The notes: generated by a model not told the origin, from the letters alone. Shown: positions 29,686 through 40,357, counted from the first letter of the stretch. The stretch is DNA of 64,000 nt from Deltaproteobacteria bacterium YD0425bin51 (GCA_002753225.1 PDZS01000010.1:1-64000), one strand, 5' to 3'. Program-made: numbers and translations.

Positions 29686-30972
29686 ATGAAAATATCTGAT
29701 GTCCTTTTCTGGCACCTTAGAAGTGTCTTATATTTAAGTTCATTTGAAATGATTATACGTGGTCTTGCTGAATTGATTGGTGGGGAGCAGTTTGAGTCAA
29801 ATGCAAAGTTCGCGATCCAAGGCTGGAATACTATTTTACCTTTTGTTTTGATACAAATTTTATTTGTGAGATCAGAAAGAAAAAAATATCAAGGAATATC
29901 TAAATTAATATATCATTTCCTATTGATTCAGATTAGTTACCTTTTAGGTGTGGTATTACCTATTAATTATATTTATGTAGATATAACTTCTTTTTTCATA
30001 GGATTAAAGATATATTTTTTACCATTTGTTTACTTTTTTATTTTATATTACCTTTTAAAAAATAGGAAAGGATTTGAAAAAGAATTATTTGAGGATGTTA
30101 TAAAAATTGGTCTTATTTACGGTGTGTTTTTATTATTCGAAACATATTCGATGTATTTTAATAGTAACAGTTTATATTTGTTTTTTCGCAGTTTAGCTCA
30201 TAATGAATCATTGCAATATAGTTATCTTTACAATCTAAGACCAATTGGACCAAGTTTTAACATACATGGCAGTGCTGTATTATTTTGCATTATTTCAATA
30301 TTTATGTTCTACAGCAAAGTCCCCGTTGTAGGTATAAAACCAATTTTTTTGTTTTCTTTTTTTGTCTTTTGTTTGCTTCTAACTTCATCAAGAACTTATA
30401 CTATAATACTAATTACTTATTTGATTCTTTCTATTATATTATTAAAACAGCGTGATAAAAAAATTATTATACTATTTTTAGGTATTTGTTTTTCTTTTTT
30501 TATGTCAGAAACATTTATTTGGAAATATTTACAACACGGTATAGTTAATGAATTACTTACAAAAGAAGAAACTAGTAAGGAGGGATTAATTAATATGCGA
30601 GAAAGTATTGGCCTTGGTAGTTGGATAATTAAAAATAGTCTACTACCAAATGGTTTAAGAACAGAAAAGGATTTATCCATGAGTGAAAAGTTACCTTATC
30701 AAATCAGAGATCAAGAGGTTTTTGCATATAAATTAATATATCAGCTAGGTATAGTAGGCTATATCCTTTGGCTTATGACCATCTATAAAGGTTTACTAAA
30801 AAAAGGTATATTCCAAATATTTAAAAGTCCATATTTGGGTATTATGTTTGCAATTTTCAGCGGTATGATTCATTATTATCAAGGGACCATGCTTTTAATT
30901 TTTATACTTTTAATTTTTTGCAATTTAAAAATCAACTTAAATACTTCTTTTGATCCTGATATTTATATATAA
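29686..30972 (+). CDS. O-antigen/polysaccharide polymerase-like membrane protein (Wzy candidate)
   Basis: About 10 or more hydrophobic segments; GPSFNIHGSAVLFCIISIF, LLLTSSRTYTIILITYLIL; context. Confidence 0.65.
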   Translation: MKISDVLFWHLRSVLYLSSFEMIIRGLAELIGGEQFESNAKFAIQGWNTILPFVLIQILFVRSERKKYQGISKLIYHFLLIQISYLLGVVLPINYIYVDITSFFIGLKIYFLPFVYFFILYYLLKNRKGFEKELFEDVIKIGLIYGVFLLFETYSMYFNSNSLYLFFRSLAHNESLQYSYLYNLRPIGPSFNIHGSAVLFCIISIFMFYSKVPVVGIKPIFLFSFFVFCLLLTSSRTYTIILITYLILSIILLKQRDKKIIILFLGICFSFFMSETFIWKYLQHGIVNELLTKEETSKEGLINMRESIGLGSWIIKNSLLPNGLRTEKDLSMSEKLPYQIRDQEVFAYKLIYQLGIVGYILWLMTIYKGLLKKGIFQIFKSPYLGIMFAIFSGMIHYYQGTMLLIFILLIFCNLKINLNTSFDPDIYI

Positions 30973-31020
30973 AGAGAATCGATGTTTGCTTAACAATAAT
31001 AAAAAAAGGATACTCAATAA

Positions 31021-32160
31021 ATGCCAAAAGTATGTATACTCGGTACAAACAATAAAGCTCACACTGTCCGTATGTATGGCAGAATGTGTACTCATCTTGT
31101 CAAATATGGATTTGAAGTGATTTTGACTGCTCAGGAAGATGGAAATAATCATTTTTGTGATGGTATTATTTTTTACCCTTTAATTAAATATCAACCTAGT
31201 ACTCAAATCAAGCCCTTAAAACGTTTGAAATTGCAATATAAATCTTTTATAGTTGCCATTAAGTCTAACGCAGATATATTTCAATTTTATAGTCCTGAGT
31301 TTATAACTGTTGCCTTATGGCTACGCAGAATAACAAAAAAACCGGTTATATTTGACTGTGTTGAGGATTTCCTTGGCTATATCAGGCAAAGGCAAGGGAT
31401 ACCAATCTTATTTCGTCCATTAATATATAATTATTTTTTTTATGAATTCATTAAAGCGGCAAAAGGATTAGACGCCATAATAACCCCTGATCAAGGTACT
31501 GCTGATTTTTTTTTACCATATGCCAAGCGGGTAGAGGTATTTCATAATTTCCCTGTCATAAGCCTTTTTCCTGATAAAATATCAGAACATACTCCAATTT
31601 ATGATTTAGTTTTTCATGGAGGATTAAACAGTTATTTCCTGCAAATGATGATCGCTATAGATGATGATTTGGTCAAAAGAGGCCGGCATTTAAAATGGTA
31701 TTTATTCGGTGATATTGTTTCATCAGAGAAGGAATGGTTTATAAATGAACTATCAAAACGTTCAATCAACACACGCTTTCATATTGGTAACCCTGTGATG
31801 CAAACTCAAGTTGTAAATGAAGTTCAAAAAGCAAGAATTGGAGTTATTCCTTTGCCCGATCTTCCGAAATATCATAACAATATTCCTCAAAAATTATTCG
31901 AATATATGGCTATGCGCATGCCAAGTGTAGTAAGTAATTTGCCTCCAATTCATCCATTTACTAAAAAAGGAGATTTTGCTTTTTGTGCAGATGCCAATAA
32001 CTCTGATTCATTTGCCGAAGCAATTATTCGATTAATTGACAATCCGGAATTATGTAAAAAAATGGGGGCTAATGGGCGTTTGTTGATTGAGAGGGAATTT
32101 AACTGGGAAAATGAGTTCACCAGAATGCTTTCTCTTTATCATAGTTTGATTAAAAAGTGA
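31021..32160 (+). CDS. Glycosyltransferase (GT4-like)
   Basis: IGVIPLPDLPKYHNNIPQKLFEYMAMRMPSVVSNLPP. Confidence 0.82.
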   Translation: MPKVCILGTNNKAHTVRMYGRMCTHLVKYGFEVILTAQEDGNNHFCDGIIFYPLIKYQPSTQIKPLKRLKLQYKSFIVAIKSNADIFQFYSPEFITVALWLRRITKKPVIFDCVEDFLGYIRQRQGIPILFRPLIYNYFFYEFIKAAKGLDAIITPDQGTADFFLPYAKRVEVFHNFPVISLFPDKISEHTPIYDLVFHGGLNSYFLQMMIAIDDDLVKRGRHLKWYLFGDIVSSEKEWFINELSKRSINTRFHIGNPVMQTQVVNEVQKARIGVIPLPDLPKYHNNIPQKLFEYMAMRMPSVVSNLPPIHPFTKKGDFAFCADANNSDSFAEAIIRLIDNPELCKKMGANGRLLIEREFNWENEFTRMLSLYHSLIKK

Positions 32161-32217
32161 GGTTTAGATTTTTGCAATTGTCATTATGTCGCAAATTTTA
32201 TTAAGGATGAAACGCAA

Positions 32218-33492
32218 TTGAATTTAAAAGTATGGGTTATTCAAGATGGTGAACCTATCCCTGGATTAGATAAAGATACTCGCGCTTGGAGATCTGCAAT
32301 GCTCTGTAATGCGCTATTAGATGCCGGGCATGAAGTACTGTGGTGGGCATCAACATTTGATCATGCTAAAAAAATGCACAGGTTTAGTAGTTCATGTACT
32401 GTTGAAATGACATCAGGTATAAAAATTAGACTCCTGCATGGGCCAGGATATAAACAAAATAAATCTCTTAAGCGTTTTTACCATAATCAGGAACTTGCTA
32501 AAATATTTGCGCAAGAAATTTTATATATAGATAAACCAGACATCATTTTTGCTAGCATACCTACAATTGAACTTTCTGAACAAGCAGTCAAATACGGGAA
32601 AAGATTGCATGTCCCTGTTCTGCTTGATATACGTGATGCATGGCCTGACCACTATTTGACTTTATCTCCGCCATCTTTTCGTTGGATTCTTAAGCTAATC
32701 CTTTTTTATGAATTCAAAAGAGCTTTGCGAACTTATAAAAATGCTTCTGGACTAATCGCTATTTCTGAAACCTATATTAAATGGGCTTTAGGATATGCTC
32801 AACGTAATTCAAACAAATTTGATGCGGTTTTTCCAATGGCTTATTCTGATATCCTTTTATTTCTTCAAAGAGATGAGGTTTTTAAGCGGCAATATGAATT
32901 TTATATAAAATATGGGATTCAAAAAGAAGACATAGTCGTTAGTTTTATTGGTTCATTTACTACATCCTTTGATTTTTATACAATAATTGAAGCTATTGAT
33001 ATTTTAAATAACAAATACCCAAATATAGCCAAAATATTAATGGTTGGTGATGGTCCTGAATATAACAACATTAGAGAGCTTTCACAAAAAAAATCTAACA
33101 TTATATTCACTGGATGGTTGGATCAGATTTCAATTAGAGCTATTTTAAAACTTTCATCAGTCGGTATTGCACCGTATAAAAGTGATACATATATCTCTCT
33201 TCCAAATAAACCATTCGAATACATGGCTGCAGGTCTTCCCTTACTTTCATCTTTAAGAGGAGAATTGGATGATTTAATTAAAAAAGAACAAATTGGTCTC
33301 AAGTATCGGGCAGGTGATTCTAATTCTTTAGTTAAACAAATTTTATGGCTTGCTGAACACCCAGAAGAAAGAATATCAATGGGAAAAAGGTCAAGACAAT
33401 TATTTGAAGAAAGATATAATGCCGATTTAATTTATCCCAAGCTTGTTGAACATTTGGAATTTGTAGCGAGTACTTATAAGAAGATGAAATAG
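32218..33492 (+). CDS. Glycosyltransferase family 4 (TTG start)
   Basis: PVLLDIRDAWPDHY; VSFIGSFTTSFDFYTIIEAI; GIAPYKSDTYISLPNKPFEYMAAGLPLLSS. Confidence 0.87.
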   Translation: MNLKVWVIQDGEPIPGLDKDTRAWRSAMLCNALLDAGHEVLWWASTFDHAKKMHRFSSSCTVEMTSGIKIRLLHGPGYKQNKSLKRFYHNQELAKIFAQEILYIDKPDIIFASIPTIELSEQAVKYGKRLHVPVLLDIRDAWPDHYLTLSPPSFRWILKLILFYEFKRALRTYKNASGLIAISETYIKWALGYAQRNSNKFDAVFPMAYSDILLFLQRDEVFKRQYEFYIKYGIQKEDIVVSFIGSFTTSFDFYTIIEAIDILNNKYPNIAKILMVGDGPEYNNIRELSQKKSNIIFTGWLDQISIRAILKLSSVGIAPYKSDTYISLPNKPFEYMAAGLPLLSSLRGELDDLIKKEQIGLKYRAGDSNSLVKQILWLAEHPEERISMGKRSRQLFEERYNADLIYPKLVEHLEFVASTYKKMK

Positions 33493-34282
33493 TAATAACA
33501 GAAGTTACGCAAATTTAAAAATATTATATAATCAGCGTTTTAACCAATATAATAAGGTAAAATGTGATGCTGATTATAATTTGGCTGTATATAGAAACAA
33601 TATTGTATTTTAAAGGGATTTCAATTTGCGTAGAAAAAGCAGAAGTGGTTTAAAACCTCTCCCATGACGATTTGACAAAGATGCTTAATGGAGATTGGGC
33701 AGGGCAAATACTCCATGATTAATTTCTTAAGCGTTTATTTTTAATGAGAGGAGTATATTTATCAATTGATGACACTGTTGTTGATAAATCCTATCCAGAA
33801 AAATTGGATGAGGTAGCATGGGTTTATTCCTTTACAAAAGGGAAAGATAGTGATATACAGGTAATGATTTTGACGCGCTTCATGACACATTTAATGAGCA
33901 TCATAACATGTAATAACAATATGTTATAAAAATGAAATTTGCAAGAAATCATCGCCTGTATATCACTACCGAAAAATTTACAAGATAAAGCGATAAGGCA
34001 AGATATAGAAGAGGTTATCAAAAATTTATAATCAGAACTTGGACTTGAAAGCTTTCAAACCGGATATAGAAAGATAAATGTCCAAATTAACGAAACTCCT
34101 CGTACGATGGCACAAGAGTATTACATAGCTTTTGTGTCTTTTCCTATCTGGTTTTGGAGAGAGAACGAAGTGATAAAGGCGTGCCTTTTCGCAAATTCCG
34201 TTGAATTTTCATTTTTAAGGGCAGAAAGGTTAAAATCCCTTATTTAAAGAAGCTTGTAGCTATTGCGTAACTTCAGTAATAA
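33493..34282 (+). mobile_element. Decayed insertion sequence with terminal inverted repeats, candidate TSD and transposase remnant
   Basis: IRs CAGAAGTTACGCAA (33499-33512) and TTGCGTAACTTCAG (34263-34276), 13/14 match, flanked by TAATAA (33493-33498 and 34277-34282). Interior encodes interrupted GLKPLPHDDLTKMLNGDWAGQ... and GVYLSIDDTVVDKSYPEKLDEVAWVYSFTKGK, a DDE-transposase-like motif with stops and frameshifts. Confidence 0.75.
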
Positions 34283-34342
34283 TAAAAAAAAGCTTATAAT
34301 TTTTATTAAATATCATTTTAGTCATAAATGGGAGATAAATGA

Positions 34343-35050
34343 TTGATTTTGGAAAAAAATATTTTATATTTAGGGCTTAAAGCAGGTGGCGCTCCTGTAA
34401 TGTGGCAACGCATATTCCTAACTGCATTGCCTAAAATAAAGGAGCTTGTACCTCCGGGGAGCCATGTGCTTGAAGTCGGATACGGTGATGGTCTTTTGAC
34501 TTGTTGGCTCTGCAAAAATCTAGGGTGGAATATGTTAGGTCTGGATATGAGCCAAGAATGTTTTTTATCAGCTAAAGAAAACTCTTGTCGTTTAGGAATT
34601 GAAAACTCTGCAGATTTTATCTGTTGTAATCCTGAAGAAACATGGAAGCATATAGGTCAATATGATGCGGTATTTATCAAGACTGTTCTTTACAATGCGA
34701 AAAACATAGAGGAGTATAATAAATGGTTGAAGTGGATAATTTCTGTTCTTAAACCGGGTGGAGTATTGATTAACTTTGAGACAGGGCGGGCAAATTCATT
34801 TATGCAGGCTTATCGCAAGATAAGGAAAAGGATCTACACGGATTTATGTCTTTACAATAAAGTGGTTGAACGGTTGTATGATACGTGTTTTTATATTGTT
34901 GATAGGCGTTATTATGGTGGTTGGAGTCAGTTTTTGTCAAGAATTCCTTTTTTTTACTATCTTGCGTATAGTCTTGAAGAGAATATGAGGGTTAGGCATG
35001 CGGATAATTGTTTTGCCGTAAGTATAATTGCTCAAAAACCTTGGAATTAA
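34343..35050 (+). CDS. Class I SAM-dependent methyltransferase (TTG start)
   Basis: VLEVGYGDGLLTCWLCKNLGWNMLGLDMSQECF; VLKPGGVLINFETG. Confidence 0.72.
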   Translation: MILEKNILYLGLKAGGAPVMWQRIFLTALPKIKELVPPGSHVLEVGYGDGLLTCWLCKNLGWNMLGLDMSQECFLSAKENSCRLGIENSADFICCNPEETWKHIGQYDAVFIKTVLYNAKNIEEYNKWLKWIISVLKPGGVLINFETGRANSFMQAYRKIRKRIYTDLCLYNKVVERLYDTCFYIVDRRYYGGWSQFLSRIPFFYYLAYSLEENMRVRHADNCFAVSIIAQKPWN

Positions 35051-35687
35051 TAATATGCTAGGTGCTGCAGAGGTAGTGATCAGTTATATTAAATTGTCAT
35101 AGCCTGCAGAGTATGTTTTGTTAGCTGAAAAGAAGGAGACTTAAAAATGAATTGTCCTGCCTGCAATTCTGAAAAAATTGTTAAATAAGGAAGCACTAAG
35201 GAGTCGTCCAGGAATAAGTTGAACAGCATTATTAGCCAGAAATATCCAGATAATCGGCAACATAATTCAACAGGAGGAACTAAAGCGGCAAAAACGAAAA
35301 GAAGAATATACAAAGACTTGGAATGCAAATCGTAAATCAGACTAAAAAAAAGTTATTTTAAAAAATAGTTTAGCTATAGAGGAGGGGCATGCTTAAACAG
35401 TATCAGAAAAAAAGAAAAATTTTAATTTTGGCTAATTTTTTACAAATTTTGAAGAAAAATATTGTTTTAAAAATTTTCAGAGTAACATGCATGCAGGTTT
35501 TTTTATATAAAAAGTATGGTTTTCGTTCAGACACTATATAGGCATAGTGGTAATGACTGCTATGTAAGTTTTTTGGCAGGGCTACCACAGGTGTTTCCTC
35601 GGATTGCTCTACAAAGCCGGTAGACATATTCCCTAAACCACAAAAATCCTTGAAGTACCTTAATAAATAAAGGTGAAATATAAACAT

Positions 35688-36287
35688 ATGAAACGAATAT
35701 TTGACATTGTTATGGCAACTTTTGGGCTTGCGTTAGTTAGCCCGCTCTTTGTCTGGATTGCTTGGAAAATTAAAATCGAGGATGGTGGTCCTATTTTTTA
35801 TAGAGGTGTTCGGGTAGGATTTAGAGGTAAATTGTTCCGTATTTTTAAGTTCCGCAGTATGGTGGTGAATGCAGACAAAATAGGACCTTTATCTACCAAA
35901 TCAGAAGATCCCAGGATTACACAGATCGGACGGTGGATTCGCGAACACAAAGTTGATGAGTTGCCACAACTTTTGAATGTTTTGGCCGGGGATATGAGCT
36001 TTGTTGGGCCGAGACCTGAAGTTAAATCAGAAGTGGATACCTATGGACCGGAGTTAGATATTATTTTTAAAGTAAGACCCGGTATAACAGATTTTTCATC
36101 TATAGAGTTTCGTAATGAAGGTGATATTATAAGTCAATCAGGAATTACTGATGCCCATGAAGCTTATCGCAAACTAATTAAACCGCGTAAGATAGAATTA
36201 CAAAAAAAATATGCAATTAATCACTCATTTATTTTAGACATTAAACTGATTTTGCAAACACTTTTATTAGTGGTTGGAAAAAAATGA
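35688..36287 (+). CDS. Bacterial sugar transferase (polyprenyl-phosphate phosphoglycosyl transferase, WcaJ/PglC-like); ATG 35688 preferred
   Basis: KRIFDIVMATFGLALVSPLF; FRIFKFRSMVVNAD; KVDELPQLLNVLAGDMSFVGPRPEV. Confidence 0.93.
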   Translation: MKRIFDIVMATFGLALVSPLFVWIAWKIKIEDGGPIFYRGVRVGFRGKLFRIFKFRSMVVNADKIGPLSTKSEDPRITQIGRWIREHKVDELPQLLNVLAGDMSFVGPRPEVKSEVDTYGPELDIIFKVRPGITDFSSIEFRNEGDIISQSGITDAHEAYRKLIKPRKIELQKKYAINHSFILDIKLILQTLLLVVGKK

Positions 36288-37116
36288 AGGGGAGGGTATT
36301 CTTTTGATTGGACAAGATACAATAACTTTAGCGAAAAAGATCCGTATGCATGCTTTAAAAATGACTAATAGGGGCAAAAGTTCACATATCGGATCTGTCC
36401 TTTCCATGGCAGATATAATTGCAGTACTCTATGGGGAAGTTTTGAAAAAAAATTCAAAAAATCCCCTTTGGCCAGATCGTGATCGATTTATTTTAAGCAA
36501 AGGACATGCTGGAGCTGGTATTTATGCAGCATTAGCTGAAACAGGATTTTTTCCTATCGGGTGGCTTGCACAGCACTATGCTTGTGGAAGCAAGCTTAGT
36601 GGACATATATCTCACAAAGGTATACCTGGTGTAGAATTTTCTACTGGATCGTTAGGTCATGGTCTTCCAGTAGGTACGGGAATGGCCTATGCTGCTAGAA
36701 TGGAAGGGAAAAAGCATCGGGTGTTTGTATTGCTAAGCGATGGGGAATGTGATGAAGGATCTAATTGGGAAGCTGTATTATTTGCTGCACATCACAAACT
36801 TTCTAATTTGATAGTCATCATAGATTATAATAAAATTCAAAGTTTAGATACCGTTGCTAATACAATTAATCTTGAACCTTTCAATTCTAAGTGGACTGCC
36901 TTTGGCTGGAATGTCATAGAGATGGATGGTCATGATCATGATCAGCTTAAAGATAAATTGAATGTATCTGTTCATTATGGCGAAAAGCCTATCTGTTTTA
37001 TTGCCCATACCATAAAAGGTAAAGGGGTTACTTTTATGGAAAATTCCGTGCTTTGGCATTATAGGAGCCCACAAGGTGAAGAGTTTGTTGCAGCAATGTC
37101 TGAGTTAGAATCTTAA
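36274..37116 (+). CDS. Transketolase N-terminal (TPP-binding) subunit
   Basis: DRFILSKGHAGAGIYAALAETGFFP; GSLGHGLPVGTGMAYAAR; LLSDGECDEGSNWEAVLFAAHHKLSNLIVIIDYNKIQS. Confidence 0.9.
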   Translation: MEKNEGEGILLIGQDTITLAKKIRMHALKMTNRGKSSHIGSVLSMADIIAVLYGEVLKKNSKNPLWPDRDRFILSKGHAGAGIYAALAETGFFPIGWLAQHYACGSKLSGHISHKGIPGVEFSTGSLGHGLPVGTGMAYAARMEGKKHRVFVLLSDGECDEGSNWEAVLFAAHHKLSNLIVIIDYNKIQSLDTVANTINLEPFNSKWTAFGWNVIEMDGHDHDQLKDKLNVSVHYGEKPICFIAHTIKGKGVTFMENSVLWHYRSPQGEEFVAAMSELES

Positions 37117-37134
37117 TTTTATAGGGGGGTTAAA

Positions 37135-38067
37135 GTGCGGGATGCATTTATAAGCGTATTAGCTGAGATAGCACGAATTGATAAAAACGTTATGTTATTG
37201 ACAGGTGACCTTGGATTTGGAGTACTTACTGAATTTGCCTATGAATTTCCTAAACAATATTTGAATGTTGGCGTTGCAGAACAAAACATGACAGGAATAG
37301 CAGCAGGCTTGGCTCTTGAAGGTAAAACGGTTTTTACCTATTCTATTGGCAATTTTAATACGATGCGTTGCCTTGAACAGATAAGAAACGATGTTTGTTA
37401 CCATGATTTGAACGTCAAAATTGTGAGCATTGGTGGAGGATTTTGCTATGGAGCACTTGGAATTAGTCACCATGCAACAGAAGATCTTGCAATCATGTCA
37501 TCTTTACCTAATCTGAAAGTTGTCGCGCCAGCTGATAAAATGGAAACCAAGTTAGCAACATTTGAGGTATATAACAATACTGGTCCGTTCTATCTAAGAC
37601 TAGGTCGTGGTGGAGAATCTGAACTTTATTCAAATCCTCCAAAGTTTATTATTGGCAAGTCTATACCGGTTTTTATTGGTGGCGATATTGCAATATTGAG
37701 CATTGGTGGAATTCTTGAAAATGTTATGAAAGCTAGGCTAATCTTATTTAATGAGGGCATCAAAACAAGTGTATACAGTTTCCATACACTTAGACCATTC
37801 GATTATGACCAAATTCAAAAATTAATTAATCAAGTAAAATTAATTGTTACAGTTGAAGAGCATCTTGCAAAAGGTGGCCTGGGGAGCCGAGTTTCAGAAA
37901 TTTTGGCGGGAAAATACGGAGATAGGCCTGCTCTATTACGAATAGGATTGGGGGATAATTTTATGAGCGAAGTTGGAGATCAAAATTATTTGCGTGAACA
38001 GACAGGGCTTGCACCTTATCAGATAGCCAATAGTGTAAAATATGAGATTAAAAGGAATAAAATATAA
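37135..38067 (+). CDS. Transketolase C-terminal subunit (GTG start)
   Basis: LLTGDLGFGVLTEFAYEFPKQYLNVGVAEQNMTGIAAGLALEGKTVFTYSI. Confidence 0.9.
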   Translation: MRDAFISVLAEIARIDKNVMLLTGDLGFGVLTEFAYEFPKQYLNVGVAEQNMTGIAAGLALEGKTVFTYSIGNFNTMRCLEQIRNDVCYHDLNVKIVSIGGGFCYGALGISHHATEDLAIMSSLPNLKVVAPADKMETKLATFEVYNNTGPFYLRLGRGGESELYSNPPKFIIGKSIPVFIGGDIAILSIGGILENVMKARLILFNEGIKTSVYSFHTLRPFDYDQIQKLINQVKLIVTVEEHLAKGGLGSRVSEILAGKYGDRPALLRIGLGDNFMSEVGDQNYLREQTGLAPYQIANSVKYEIKRNKI

Positions 38068-39173
38068 TGATACGAAAAGTAAGGTTTGTTGATCCTGTAA
38101 GAGTTTATCATATGATCAAAAATGAAATCGATAACGCTTATTTTGCTATTATGAAAAAAGGTGATCTGATAGACCGCGAGCAATTGAAAGATTTTGAGAA
38201 AAATCTAGCTGCCTTTGTAGGCACTAAATATGCGGTAGGTTTGAATAGTGGTTATGATGCTTTGCACATATCTTTACGAGCAGGTGGCATTGGTCCTGGG
38301 GATGAAGTCATTGTACCAGCTCATACATTTGTAGCAACATGTTCAGCAGTCGTAAATGTTGGGGCAAAACCAGTTCTTGTTGATGTTACAAAAGATTTTA
38401 ACATTGATGTCGATAAAATCGAAGAGGCTATTTCTGCTAAAACTAAAGGGATTCTTCCTGTTCATTTAAGTGGATATATGGCAGATATGCCACAAATAAT
38501 AAAAATTGCTGAAAAATATAATCTCGTTGTGGTTGAAGATGCTTGCCAGAGCTTAGGGTCAAGCATAAATGGCAAAGGAGCTGGAGCATGGGGATTAACT
38601 GGTTGCTGGAGTTTTTATCCATTTAAGATATTAGGTGGATATGGAGATGGAGGAGCTATCACTACTGATGATGCAGATGTAGCATTATTTGCCCGAAGGA
38701 TGCGCTATAATGGAGAAGACAGAGATACAGGTGAATATCATGGGCATGGATTTACATGTCTCTTGGATAATCTTCAGGCTGCTTTTTTAGATGTAAAACT
38801 TAAATACCTACCTGAATGGATTAAACGAAGGAAAAAAATTGCTAAACAATATCAAAATGCTCTTTCTGATCTCTCAGATATTCTCCTACCTCACTATGAT
38901 AAACCTGGATTTGATCATATTTATCAAAATTATACTATCAGATCAAAACAAGGAAATGATTTCTCTGAATATCTAAAAAGTAATGGAGTCGAAGTATTAA
39001 CACAGTTTAGAAAACCCTATTATAAGCATGAGGCTCTGAAACTTGAAGACCGAGGTTTTCCTGAAACAGAAGCATTAAGTAGGGAAGTTTGTTCATTACC
39101 AATGAATGTTGAAATTACTGATGAAGAAATAGATTATGTAATTAAAGTTGTTCGTTCTTTTTATAAAAAATAA
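38067..39173 (+). CDS. DegT/DnrJ/EryC1/StrS sugar aminotransferase
   Basis: GTKYAVGLNSGYDALHISLRAGGIGPGDEVIVPAHTFVAT; VVEDACQSLGSS; WSFYPFKILGGYGDGGAITTDD. Confidence 0.92.
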   Translation: MIRKVRFVDPVRVYHMIKNEIDNAYFAIMKKGDLIDREQLKDFEKNLAAFVGTKYAVGLNSGYDALHISLRAGGIGPGDEVIVPAHTFVATCSAVVNVGAKPVLVDVTKDFNIDVDKIEEAISAKTKGILPVHLSGYMADMPQIIKIAEKYNLVVVEDACQSLGSSINGKGAGAWGLTGCWSFYPFKILGGYGDGGAITTDDADVALFARRMRYNGEDRDTGEYHGHGFTCLLDNLQAAFLDVKLKYLPEWIKRRKKIAKQYQNALSDLSDILLPHYDKPGFDHIYQNYTIRSKQGNDFSEYLKSNGVEVLTQFRKPYYKHEALKLEDRGFPETEALSREVCSLPMNVEITDEEIDYVIKVVRSFYKK

Positions 39174-39184
39174 TGAGGTAAACG

Positions 39185-40345
39185 ATGAGTTTAAAACTAA
39201 GTAGCCGCCATGAATGGGTTATGCAATCTGAGATCCGCAATATGTCCATCGAATGCGATAGAATAGGTGGCATCAATTTGTCTCAGGGCGTATGTGATTT
39301 AGAAGTACCGGAGATTGTCCGCTCAGGTGCAAAAGAAGCTATTGATAACGGGATTAATTCTTACACACGTTATGACGGCATAGATGAACTTCGGGAAGCT
39401 ATTGCATTAAAACAAAAACGGTTTTATGGTATGGATGTTGACCCAGTGAACGAAATTGTTGTAAGTGCTGGTACAACTGGAGCGCTTTATTGTGTGTGCT
39501 TATCTCTATTGGAGCCTGGCGATGAGGTGATTGTTTTTGAGCCTTATTATGGATATCATGTTAATACGCTTGTTGCCACCCAGGCTGTGCCAGTTTATGT
39601 GCGGATGTCTCCTCCAGATTGGACGTTTTGCGCTAATGATCTAGAGCGTGTTGTTACAGCAAAGACAAGAGGAATTATTATTAATACACCTGCTAATCCA
39701 TCTGGAAAAGTTTTCTCATATGAAGAATTGGAGATGATATCTAATTTTGCACAAAAACATGATATTTTTATATTTACAGATGAAATTTATGAACATTTTT
39801 TATATGATGGCCGTAAACATCTTCAACCCGCTAAAATTGAAGGAATGAGAGAGAGAACGATCACTATTTCTGGTTTATCAAAAACTTTCAGTATCACTGG
39901 GTGGCGCATAGGTTATTGTATTTGTGATAAAAAATGGTCTCAGGCTATAGGTTATTTTAATGACTTGATTTATGTGTGTGCTCCTGCCCCTTTGCAAATG
40001 GGAGTTGCAAAAGGTTTATTAGAATTACCGAAAAGCTATTATGATGGTCTTACATTAGAATATAAAGAAAAGCGAGATAAAATTTGCGATGCGCTTTCTA
40101 ATGCGGGTCTTGAACCTTATATCCCGCAGGGCGCTTATTATGTTCTATCTAATATATCCAGAATTCCTGGTAAAAATAGCAAAGAGCGAGTAATATATTT
40201 ACTTAAAAAGATTGGTGTGGCATGTGTTCCTGGAGAGGCATTTTTTCACGATGATTCTGGAGAAAATTTGGCTCGTTTCTGTTTTGCCAAAAAAGATGAT
40301 GTCATAGATGAGGCATGCAAACGTATTAGTGCTTTACAATTATAG
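39185..40345 (+). CDS. Class I/II PLP aminotransferase (aspartate/aromatic type)
   Basis: GINLSQGVCDLEVPE; VSAGTTGALYCVCLSLLEPGDEVIVFEPYY; SGLSKTFSITGWRIGY. Confidence 0.9.
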   Translation: MSLKLSSRHEWVMQSEIRNMSIECDRIGGINLSQGVCDLEVPEIVRSGAKEAIDNGINSYTRYDGIDELREAIALKQKRFYGMDVDPVNEIVVSAGTTGALYCVCLSLLEPGDEVIVFEPYYGYHVNTLVATQAVPVYVRMSPPDWTFCANDLERVVTAKTRGIIINTPANPSGKVFSYEELEMISNFAQKHDIFIFTDEIYEHFLYDGRKHLQPAKIEGMRERTITISGLSKTFSITGWRIGYCICDKKWSQAIGYFNDLIYVCAPAPLQMGVAKGLLELPKSYYDGLTLEYKEKRDKICDALSNAGLEPYIPQGAYYVLSNISRIPGKNSKERVIYLLKKIGVACVPGEAFFHDDSGENLARFCFAKKDDVIDEACKRISALQL

Positions 40346-40357
40346 GAAATTAATTTA

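Noticed and set aside
33744-34021. Short ORFs 33744..33929 (+) and 33824..34021 (-) as genes
   Set aside because: They are pieces of the decayed transposase or its antisense; no intact domain.
35403-35687. 94-aa minus-strand ORF upstream of the sugar transferase
   Set aside because: Low-complexity Phe/Lys-rich C-terminus, no motif, and it overlaps the likely leader of the sugar transferase gene.
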